A DNA stretch of 34,544 nt. Origin: Candidatus [Bacteroides] periocalifornicus. GTDB lineage: Bacteria > Bacteroidota > Bacteroidia > Bacteroidales > CAJPTX01. Positions 16,701-21,868 of this stretch are shown piece by piece. The stretch spans positions 1-34,544 of the forward strand of contig LIIK01000026.1 in assembly GCA_001421095.1 (NCBI GenBank). Reading direction: 5' to 3'. The notes under the pieces were generated by a model, which saw only the letters and a program-made list of their open reading frames with translations, was not told the origin of the DNA and did no database searches. The first letter of the stretch is position 1, and every line of letters begins with the position of its first letter. A program made the translations under genes and the position numbers.

Positions 16701-16805
16701 GTGAATCTCGGCGTTCTCATCGCCAGCATCTGCATCCTCTACGCGCTGCTGTACCTCCGTGTGCCAAAACGAATCTTCAGGAAAAGGTCAGTGGAATCAA
16801 TATAA
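13725..16805 (+). CDS. TerB-like domain/ABCG-type ABC transporter fusion
   Basis: A 1,026-residue half-transporter. Residues ~1-150 are helical and TerB-like; ~180-270 is a beta-rich segment before the ATPase. The nucleotide-binding domain has Walker A GSSGAGKS (293-300), a Q-loop in GYVSQDD, signature SGGQ (from S400), Walker B ILFLDEPTSG (D423, E424) and a switch His in VIHQPSS, so it looks active. A Cys cluster CECALC (C503, C505, C508) follows; related Bacteroidota proteins carry a similar Cys motif before NVTPEQLFDIIE. An ABC2-type membrane domain with about five helices (~600-790) contains a long hydrophilic insertion (~790-980), and a final helix lies near 995-1015. The order ATPase then membrane domain is that of the ABCG/White group. 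The substrate cannot be read from the sequence. Confidence 0.9.
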   Translation: MSESVLQALMQLFAIVASAALEDGEGRGRVQRSTVEQFLNQQIALNQVERYLEIYDAFYQQHLARQQAKRTSYKHTSSSSVRVLRICAQINEELQLSQKFIVLARLIEFARQSGHRINSLERDFIDTVSDSFYITRQELGELMDFAAPEELPKAPPAGQTSLLRIVDSAARTQGSTVGKVLYHEHLDGEMWVYHATRAGIYMLRYFGRLQLLVGGRAASPRNLYVLSHGSSIRVGNSAPIFYTTLEGEFAPERFGQQVCLEVKGIAYQFADGKMGIHPMGFSHTGGQLVGIMGSSGAGKSTLLGVLNGSTRPQQGEVRINGVEIYQEPEQAEGVIGYVSQDDLLVEELSVFQNLYYSARLSFGGMPREGLIARVQEILLSLGLWEIRHMPVGNPLDKRISGGQRKRLNIALELIREPSILFLDEPTSGLSSRDSENLVAILKDLTLNGKLIYIVIHQPSSAIFKMLDRLLVLDTGGYLIYEGNPIEALEYFQEQGDYVGLHDCECALCGNVTPEQLFDIIENPVVDEYGNVTRQRRRQPEEWAACFAATSRYSGCSKQPPPPIEGLRHSTRRPGWLGQLSVFTLRDALGKIANRQYLIINLLEAPLMALLLAFLVRYFDASSGGYTLQDNVNLPVYLLMAVVVAFFVGLSGTAEDIIRDRKIRKRESFLNLSWGAYLSAKMVNMTIVSIYQSLAFTLIGNALMGIGPAMLPYYWLILLAVWMSAGTLGLLISDSFKTVVAIYILIPFLVIPQLILSGIIVKFDKLNPEVSNPADIPWYGEAIVARWAYEALAVHQFKQNAYQAPLYGYEQVMALADYKRNYWLRALISRCNTLLAPNDSAQALADWELLRHELQADENPETGSGIKLEKEIDWHAPTPENVERVQRHLQLLSGFYARLYTNGSRLRDSAIRSLQEREAAQGSSLAKLKAHSYNTALARLVRASDETDRIVLYHNRLVWHCDPIFQLPTSPWLKAHFYAPCKRLGSYYLSTYWVNLGVLIASICILYALLYLRVPKRIFRKRSVESI

Positions 16806-16935
16806 ACTGTAAACATAATCATCTGGCTACAAGCATACTAACGGTTCTGTTGATTTTTTTGCATTCCCTCCAGCAAACACCCAGCAGACACCAAGCGTTA
16901 CTATGCTGTACCGAATATTGCCAACGAATACTCCA

Positions 16936-17481
16936 ATGAAGGCCGAATACAACAAGAAAGTGGCCGTAAGCTACGAGCTAACGGTAGATGGTAAGGTAGA
17001 GGATCGCGCCGATGAGAACAACCCGCTAGAGTTCATCCCCGGGCATGGGCAGCTGCTGGCAGGCTTTGAGGACGCCATACTTGGGCTAGAGCCCGGGCAA
17101 ACCTTTGAGCTGACGCTTACCCCCGATAAGGGATATGGCGAATGGGATGAACAGTACAAGGCAGAGCTTCCCAAGAGCATCTTCGTGATCGATGGCGAAC
17201 TCGCGAAGGACATCCTGGTACCTGGCAACACCGTACCCCTCACCACCAAGGGCGGGCAGACTATGGTAGGCAAGGTAGTGGCCGTGAACGACGAGACGGT
17301 AACCATGGACTTCAATCACCCCATGGCGGGCAAAACACTACACTTCACCGGCAAGGTGATAGAGGTGCGCGAACCCACCTTTGAGGAGATCCAGGAGCTA
17401 CTGAGCCGTAAGAGCCGGGGCTGCGACTGCGGGTGCGACTGCGGTGCCGACGGGGAAACGGGATGCAGCGGATGCTGCTAG
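16936..17481 (+). CDS. slyD: SlyD-like FKBP-type peptidyl-prolyl cis-trans isomerase
   Basis: A 181-residue cytosolic chaperone/prolyl isomerase. ATG 16936 is chosen because the FKBP fold begins at once (KKVAVSYELTVDGKVED); a longer start at 16903 adds 11 unrelated residues. The FKBP core (GHGQLLAGFEDAILGLEPGQ) is followed by an IF/flap insertion (~70-120) and the strand MAGKTLHFTGKVIEV, the SlyD arrangement. The C-terminal tail CDCGCDCGADGETGCSGCC holds seven Cys, resembling the metal-binding tail of SlyD, which in enterobacteria delivers nickel. No signal peptide is present. The gene is single, with its own terminator just downstream. Confidence 0.9.
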   Translation: MKAEYNKKVAVSYELTVDGKVEDRADENNPLEFIPGHGQLLAGFEDAILGLEPGQTFELTLTPDKGYGEWDEQYKAELPKSIFVIDGELAKDILVPGNTVPLTTKGGQTMVGKVVAVNDETVTMDFNHPMAGKTLHFTGKVIEVREPTFEEIQELLSRKSRGCDCGCDCGADGETGCSGCC

Positions 17482-17506
17482 TCTGCACTACCATTTGAGC
17501 ATGGAT

Positions 17507-17535
17507 GGCGCAGGGTGAAAGCCCTGCGCCTTTTT
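17507..17535 (+). terminator. Rho-independent terminator after slyD
   Basis: GGCGCAGGG (17507-17515) pairs perfectly with CCCTGCGCC (17522-17530) across a 6-nt loop, followed by TTTTT. It lies 25 bp after the slyD stop. Confidence 0.93.
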
Positions 17536-17644
17536 GCTGAACGCAAACCCAGAAAAAGCCGATTCCCCTGCCCTCTAGGGCATCCAGACTACTTCAACGT
17601 TCGCATCGCTACGCTCTGGCACGGAAGCCGTCTACTCCCCTTCC

Positions 17645-17775
17645 TCGCCGTACCTGGGTCGTACCTTCGCCGTACCATCGCCGTACCAGGGTCGCTTCAT
17701 GTTCGGATTTTGCTACGAAATCCGAACATGAAGCGACCCTGGTGTTAGGTTGGTACGACGATGGTACGGGGTTGA
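17645..17775. repeat. Palindromic intergenic repeat, family A copy 2 (inverted relative to copy 1)
   Basis: A 25-bp perfect inverted repeat (17686-17710 with 17718-17742) encloses the 7-nt loop TGCTACG. The inner core TTCGGATTT/AAATCCGAA is identical to copy 1, while the mid-arm differs (CTTCATG here, CTGTTCG in copy 1) with matching change on the other arm. The left flank has tandem units CGCCGTACCTT and CGCCGTACCAT. The right flank read in reverse complement gives ACCATCGTCGTACCAACCTA, matching the left flank of copy 1, so the copies are in opposite orientation. Confidence 0.85.
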
Positions 17776-17828
17776 TCCCTAATTATCCTAGTGTTGAAGG
17801 CGGTTCAATATATTTATCAAAGGCCGTA

Positions 17829-17876
17829 GCGATGCGGCACACCGCATTGTTCACATGGGTTTTGCAGCGGTCTTCT
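17829..17876. repeat. Family B near-palindrome followed by a family C motif
   Basis: GCGATGCGGCAC/ACCGCATTGT (17829-17850) is a diverged family B near-palindrome. Directly after it, TTTTGCAGCGGTCTTC (about 17859-17874) resembles the sequence at 34470-34485 and, less closely, 21089-21104. Both are intergenic and of unknown function. Confidence 0.45.
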
Positions 17877-17994
17877 TATAACCATTGAGCCAACAGCTTA
17901 GGTAACCCATAGGGTGCTGTGGTGCAATGTGCCGTGCAGTGGCAGAGCCATGTTCCAACGTTCGCACAAACTAGGAAAGTTCAGAAGGATTCAC

Positions 17995-18003
17995 TACCTT
18001 TGC
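17995..18003 (+). promoter_or_regulatory. Putative -7 box of the yqhD operon
   Basis: TACCTTTGC at 17995-18003 is an exact match to the Bacteroidota -7 pattern TAnnTTTG. It sits 23 bp before the ATG at 18027, which supports this start over the longer frame beginning at 17919. No convincing -33 TTG is seen at the usual distance. Confidence 0.55.
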
Positions 18004-18026
18004 GGTGCTGGAGATCGCAGAGCATT

Positions 18027-19187
18027 ATGGAGAATTTCGTGCTATACAACCCCGTGCGTATCCTGTTCGGCAAGGGGCAAACAGCCAATATCGATGGGCA
18101 GCTCCCTAAGGATGCCCGCGTGCTGGTGACCTACGGGGGCGGTAGCATCCTGCGCAATGGGGTGCTAAATGAGGTACGCACAGCCCTAGGCACACGCCAT
18201 GTGGTCCTATTCGGGGGCATAGAGCCCAATCCGCACTACGAGACGCTCATAAAGGCGCTCCCCGTGATAGAGCGGGAGGGTATCAACTTCCTGCTTGCTG
18301 TGGGGGGAGGCTCGGTGATAGACGGGACGAAGTTCATAGCCGCCGCGGCCTGCTTCCCAGGCGAAGACAAATGGGATCTTATCCGCCACCGCGAGGAGCA
18401 TCCCGTGCAGGCAGCCCTCCCGCTGGGTACGGTGCTTACCATATCGGCCACCGGCTCGGAGATGAACTCTGCCGCCGTGGTCTCCAAAGCCGAAACCCAG
18501 GAGAAGTTCGGCCTACACAGCGACCTGCTATTCCCCCAATTCTCGGTGGTAGACCCCGCCCACACGCTCTCGCTCCCCATGAGGCAGGTGGCAAACGGCG
18601 TGGTAGACGCCTTCGTGCACGTGGTGGAGCAGTACCTCACCTTCCCTGTGGGGGCTATGGTGCAGGATGAATTCGCCGAGGGGCTACTCCGCACGCTAGT
18701 GGATATCGGGCCCCGCATCATGGCAGATCCGAGCGATGTAGATCTGCGGGCCAACCTCGCCATGGCGGCGATGCTCGCGCTCAATGGGCTCATCGGCTGC
18801 GGAGTGCCTAGCGACTGGGCTACCCACCGTATAGGGCATGAGATAACGGCTCTCTTCGGGCTCGACCACGCCCTAACGCTGGCCATAGTGCTACCCCACT
18901 TGCTACGAGACCAGCAGGTGTACAAGCGGGGCAAGCTGGTGCAGTGCGGCGAACGGGTATTCGGTATCACGGCAGGCTCACCGGAAGAGCGTGCCAATGC
19001 GGCTATAGCACGGATAGAGCAGTTCCTACAGCAGATGATGGGCGCTATAAGGCTGCGCGACTACGGCATAACGCTGGACGACGCAAGCGAAATCTGGAGA
19101 AGATTCGAGGTGCGCAACTGGCATCAAGGCGAACGCGGAAACATCGATGGCAAGGCCGTACAGCGAATCCTAACGGCTGCTCTATAG
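18027..19187 (+). CDS. yqhD: YqhD-like NADPH-dependent iron/zinc alcohol dehydrogenase (aldehyde reductase)
   Basis: A 386-residue group III alcohol dehydrogenase that reduces short-chain and toxic aldehydes with NADPH in the cytosol. It is close to E. coli YqhD over its full length. The cofactor motif GGGS occurs twice (TYGGGSIL, AVGGGSVIDGTKF). The metal ligands D194, H198, H267 and H281 fall at the same residue numbers as in E. coli YqhD. ATG 18027 is chosen because MENFVLYNPVRILFGKG aligns with the family N-terminus and a promoter box lies just upstream. It is the first gene of a compact four-gene set; recX starts 10 bp after its stop. Confidence 0.95.
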   Translation: MENFVLYNPVRILFGKGQTANIDGQLPKDARVLVTYGGGSILRNGVLNEVRTALGTRHVVLFGGIEPNPHYETLIKALPVIEREGINFLLAVGGGSVIDGTKFIAAAACFPGEDKWDLIRHREEHPVQAALPLGTVLTISATGSEMNSAAVVSKAETQEKFGLHSDLLFPQFSVVDPAHTLSLPMRQVANGVVDAFVHVVEQYLTFPVGAMVQDEFAEGLLRTLVDIGPRIMADPSDVDLRANLAMAAMLALNGLIGCGVPSDWATHRIGHEITALFGLDHALTLAIVLPHLLRDQQVYKRGKLVQCGERVFGITAGSPEERANAAIARIEQFLQQMMGAIRLRDYGITLDDASEIWRRFEVRNWHQGERGNIDGKAVQRILTAAL

Positions 19188-19197
19188 CATAACCACC

Positions 19198-19698
19198 ATG
19201 CGCACAGCAGAGCCCCCGACCTACGAACAGCTACAGGCCCGAGCCGAGGCCTACTGCGCCAAGCGGGAGGCTTGCAGGCTGACCGTGCGGCGCTACCTCG
19301 TGGAAAAATACGGAGCGCCCAATGCCACGGTAGAGGAGATCCTAGCCCACCTAGTACGGGAAGGTTTCATAGACGAACAGCGCTACGCCAAGGCCTACGC
19401 CAATGACAAGGCCCGATTCTACGGCTGGGGCGTGCTGAAGATCCGGGCTGGGCTGGCCGAGCAGGGCATCCCAAGCGGGGCCATAGCAGAGGCTCTAGAC
19501 GGGGTAAGCGTAGAGGAGCAGCGCGCCCTTCTCCGCAGACTGCTAGAGAGCAAACTACGCACATTGCCCAGTGCTGATGGCGAGAGCTCACTGCGAAATA
19601 AGCTCCTTCGGCTTGCGGCTAGCCGAGGATTCACCTACGAGCTCGCAAGCTCCGCGGTGGAGGAAGCGTTGGCCAAGCAGCTGCACGAGGAAAAGTAA
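19198..19698 (+). CDS. recX: RecX family regulatory protein
   Basis: A 166-residue protein built of helical three-helix repeats. The motifs LTVRRYLVEKYG, ILAHLVREGFIDEQRYAKAYANDKARFYGWGVLKIRAGLAEQGI and LLRLAASRGFTYELASSAVEEAL are those of RecX, which binds RecA filaments and limits recombinase activity. Length is near the family norm. It starts 10 bp after yqhD and ends 35 bp before rpe, so it is probably co-transcribed. recA is not in this window, so linkage with its target cannot be judged. Confidence 0.9.
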   Translation: MRTAEPPTYEQLQARAEAYCAKREACRLTVRRYLVEKYGAPNATVEEILAHLVREGFIDEQRYAKAYANDKARFYGWGVLKIRAGLAEQGIPSGAIAEALDGVSVEEQRALLRRLLESKLRTLPSADGESSLRNKLLRLAASRGFTYELASSAVEEALAKQLHEEK

Positions 19699-19733
19699 AA
19701 CCCACACACACCTCAAAACGGGAAACATAAGCC

Positions 19734-20387
19734 ATGCCAACTAGAATTGTAGCCCCCTCGCTGCTATCTGCCGACTTCGCCCACCTCGGGGCTGCCGTTC
19801 AGATGCTGAATGAGAGCCAAGCCGAGTGGATTCACCTCGATGTGATGGACGGCGTATTCGTGCCGAACATCTCGTTCGGATTCCCTATCATAAAGGCTGT
19901 ACGGGCTCTGACCCAAAAGGTGCTAGACGCCCACCTAATGATAGAGGAGCCCGATAGGTACCTTGCCCGTTTCGCGGAGGTGGGGGTACAGTACCTCACG
20001 GTGCACTACGAGGTATGCCCACACCTGCATCGCACCCTTAGCGAAATCCGGAGGCTGGGGATGAAGGCCGGGGTGGCCATCAATCCGCATACGCCCCCCG
20101 AGGTGCTAGAGTACTCCCTGCAGGAGGCTGACCTCGTGCTGGTGATGAGCGTGAGCCCTGGCTTTGGCGGGCAGCACTACATTCCGCACTCCACACGAAA
20201 AGTTCACGCCCTGGCCAATATGATCCAATCCTACGGCAACAGCACGCTCATAGAGGTAGATGGCGGGATAACCCCCAGCAATGCCAACATGCTATGGGAA
20301 GCAGGCGCCAACATCCTGGTGGCGGGCAATGCCGTTTTCGGGGCCGATAACCCTAAGCAGGCAATAGCGGATATACTAGAGGCTTAA
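19734..20387 (+). CDS. rpe: Ribulose-phosphate 3-epimerase
   Basis: A 217-residue TIM-barrel enzyme of the pentose phosphate pathway, interconverting ribulose-5-phosphate and xylulose-5-phosphate. Family motifs are complete: SLLSADFAHLG (substrate Ser, catalytic Asp), WIHLDVMDGVFVPNISFG (metal His and catalytic Asp), DAHLMIEEPDRY (metal His), VMSVSPGFGGQ (phosphate loop) and EVDGGI (catalytic/metal Asp). Length is normal. It is the third gene of the yqhD-recX-rpe-ridA set. Confidence 0.97.
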   Translation: MPTRIVAPSLLSADFAHLGAAVQMLNESQAEWIHLDVMDGVFVPNISFGFPIIKAVRALTQKVLDAHLMIEEPDRYLARFAEVGVQYLTVHYEVCPHLHRTLSEIRRLGMKAGVAINPHTPPEVLEYSLQEADLVLVMSVSPGFGGQHYIPHSTRKVHALANMIQSYGNSTLIEVDGGITPSNANMLWEAGANILVAGNAVFGADNPKQAIADILEA

Positions 20388-20419
20388 GCACTTTAAAGAT
20401 TAGAGAAAACTAAAAATAC

Positions 20420-20803
20420 ATGAACATGAAACGCGTAATAGCAACAGCAAACGCCCCCGCGGCCGTGGGGCCTTACAGCCAGGCCATAGAGGCCAATGGC
20501 ATACTCTTCATCTCAGGGCAGATACCGGTAGATCCCAAGGTCGGCAAGATCGTAGAGGGTGGCATCACCGAGCAGACCGAGCAGGTGCTCAAGAACATAG
20601 GGGCGATACTCAAGGAGGCTGGGCTGGACTATAGCCACGTGGTGAAAACCACCTGCCTGCTGAGCGATATGGCGAACTTCGTACCGATGAACGAGGTGTA
20701 CGCCAAGTACTTCACGGGTGATAAACCCGCCCGTGCGGCCTTCGGGGTGGTGAAGCTACCCCTAGGGGCTATGGTGGAGATAGAGGCCATAGCTGTACGC
20801 TAA
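20420..20803 (+). CDS. ridA: RidA family enamine/imine deaminase
   Basis: A 127-residue protein of the RidA (YjgF/YER057c) family, which hydrolyses reactive enamines and imines such as 2-aminoacrylate released by PLP enzymes. Family motifs are AAVGPYSQAIEANG, LFISGQIPVDP, QTEQVLKNIGAILKEAGLDYSHVVKTTCLLSDMANF and the substrate-binding Arg in PARAAFGV, followed by LGAMVEIEAIAV. ATG 20420 and ATG 20426 are both possible. It is the last gene of the operon and is followed by a hairpin. Confidence 0.95.
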   Translation: MNMKRVIATANAPAAVGPYSQAIEANGILFISGQIPVDPKVGKIVEGGITEQTEQVLKNIGAILKEAGLDYSHVVKTTCLLSDMANFVPMNEVYAKYFTGDKPARAAFGVVKLPLGAMVEIEAIAVR

Positions 20804-20821
20804 TTACTTCCCATACCACCA

Positions 20822-20858
20822 GAGAAAGGGGTGCGCCCGACGGGTGCACCCCTTTCTC
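20822..20858 (+). terminator. Hairpin after ridA, probable terminator
   Basis: A 17-bp stem, GAGAAAGGGGTGCGCCC (20822-20838) with 20842-20858, has one G/T pair and a 3-nt loop. There is no long T-tract after it, so termination may be partial or rely on the stem alone. Confidence 0.7.
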
Positions 20859-20989
20859 CTAGTTAGTATATGCGCATGGCTGGGATGCCAAGCGCTCCCT
20901 TCGCGGCGCTATTGGCGCGCAGTGCGAGGCGTTTAAGACGCAATGGGGGGGGCAACGCAATCCCTCAAATTGCAACGTGAGGCGGATAA

Positions 20990-21010
20990 CCGACGCGGCG
21001 CGCCGCTACA
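20990..21010. repeat. GC-rich palindrome, family B copy 3
   Basis: CCGACGCGGCGCGCCGCTAC at about 20990-21009, centred on the self-complementary GCGGCGCGCCGC. Confidence 0.6.
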
Positions 21011-21061
21011 GTCTTCGAGAAATGGGATTGCATGATTGAAAGGTCTTTACCAACAAGAAGG

Positions 21062-21108
21062 CCTCCCATAAAAGATTGACCCCATACGGGGCTTTTACCG
21101 CGGTCTCC
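21062..21108. repeat. Family C intergenic repeat, copy at 21.1 kb
   Basis: CCCATAAAAGATTGACCCCA followed by TACGGGGCTTTTACCGCGGTCTCCC aligns with 34438-34486 (CCATAAAAGATTTAACCCAT, then GCAGAACTTTTGCAGAGGTCTCACC) with scattered substitutions and no gap by eye. Both copies are intergenic and in the same orientation. The ends of the element are not defined. Confidence 0.6.
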
Positions 21109-21155
21109 CTTTTGGAATACGGCGGTTTAAAACCTATTCTCCCGTTCCTCGGAGG

Positions 21156-21178
21156 ACGTAGCGGCGCGCCGCGTTGTG
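21156..21178. repeat. GC-rich palindrome, family B copy 4
   Basis: ACGTAGCGGCGCGCCGCGTT at about 21156-21175, sharing the GCGGCGCGCCGC centre. Confidence 0.6.
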
Positions 21179-21208
21179 ATTGATAATGCGGCGATGCGCT
21201 CCTTTAAA

Positions 21209-21232
21209 CGCGACGTGGCGCGCCGCGTCGCG
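21209..21232. repeat. GC-rich palindrome, family B copy 5
   Basis: CGCGACGTGGCG/CGCCGCGTCGCG, a 24-bp palindrome with one mismatched pair. It is the best preserved unit of the family in the window. Confidence 0.7.
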
Positions 21233-21343
21233 TTTGATGGCATCGCTCCGCGGTTATGGGGCCGCATGGCGGTTTGCCTCGTTAGCTGAGGGTTTCACCT
21301 TTTGCGTTTACAGGTTGCGAGTTTCTGGGGGCGGGTAACCTCT

Positions 21344-21754
21344 TCACCTGATCCATTCTGCCAGTCTCCATGCCTGTACGTGCCTGATTCCCCCGCGGGT
21401 TGGAAGCTCTACATCGTCAAGCGAGACTACCAGTTTCTCGAAGCTGTCGCCTATGGCCTCTAGGGCCGAATATTCGCGTTCTACCGTCATCTCGTCGGCA
21501 AGCAGGTAGGTACTCTGGAGGTAGATGAGGCGGTCGGCTCTTCTCGCGACAAAATCAACTTTCCTTCCTTTCACCGTGCCGGTATAGATATCGTAGCCCG
21601 CACGGCGAAGTTCTAGGTATATGAGATTTTCGAGCTGGTAGCCCAAGCCATAGCCAAAACCCGGGTAGAGGTAGTTCCTGTACGCGAGGTCATTGGCATA
21701 GTATTTTGCGTTGCCTGCTATGGTATCTTTTCGCACTGTTGGCTTGGTTATGCA
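21344..21754 (-). pseudogene. Remnant of an AAA+ ATPase with DUF4143 C-terminal domain
   Basis: About 130 residues (from GTG at 21736; similarity may start slightly upstream at KPTVRKDT) match the C-terminal DUF4143 part of the AAA_14/DUF4143 ATPases common in Bacteroidota: KYYANDLAYRNYLYPGF, GYQLENLIYLELRRAGYDIY, GRKVDFVARR and YSALEAIGDSFEKLVVSLDD. Intact proteins have about 380-430 residues with an N-terminal Walker ATPase; that part is absent. Upstream on the - strand the frame stays open for a short distance but reads low-complexity sequence without ATPase motifs, then meets the 5' region of the PCMD lipoprotein gene. I regard it as a decayed fragment. It is the only coding similarity on the - strand in the window. 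Confidence 0.75.
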
Positions 21755-21834
21755 TCCCCCTCTACCACGGTGGAAGCGCGCGGCGCGTAGGTGCTCGTTT
21801 CAGCCGGTTCGCGGCTCCCCATTCAAAAAAACGC

Positions 21835-21843
21835 TATATTAGC
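21835..21843 (+). promoter_or_regulatory. Possible -7 box upstream of the PCMD lipoprotein
   Basis: TATATTAGC at 21835-21843 resembles TAnnTTTG and is 25 bp before ATG 21869. No clear -33 box is seen. Weak call. Confidence 0.3.
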
Positions 21844-21868
21844 GGCGGCAAATTGGGAGTCTTTTCTG

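Larger units (their letters stand above)
17536..18026. other. Non-coding stretch between slyD and yqhD
   Basis: About 490 bp without a credible gene. It holds the family A palindrome, one family B unit, one family C motif and the yqhD promoter. An in-frame upstream extension of yqhD from 17919 exists but has no homology to the YqhD family. Confidence 0.6.
20859..21343. other. Repeat-rich non-coding stretch
   Basis: About 485 bp without a gene. It contains three family B palindromes (20990, 21156, 21209) and one family C segment (21062-21106). It lies between the hairpin after ridA and the 3' end of the DUF4143 remnant. Confidence 0.6.

Noticed and set aside
17668..17690. CRISPR-like array of 11-nt units (CGCCGTACCAT)
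   Set aside because: The units are too short, adjacent and without spacers; they belong to the palindromic repeat.
17515..17748. Small + strand open frame after slyD
   Set aside because: It begins inside the terminator hairpin and runs through the palindromic repeat; no similarity to any protein family.
17919..18026. Upstream extension of yqhD
   Set aside because: The added 36 residues do not match the YqhD family, metal ligands keep E. coli numbering with ATG 18027, and a TACCTTTGC promoter box lies inside the extension.
21791..21868. GTG-started extension of the PCMD lipoprotein
   Set aside because: It puts 26 unrelated residues before the signal peptide; ATG 21869 fits the lipoprotein signal.
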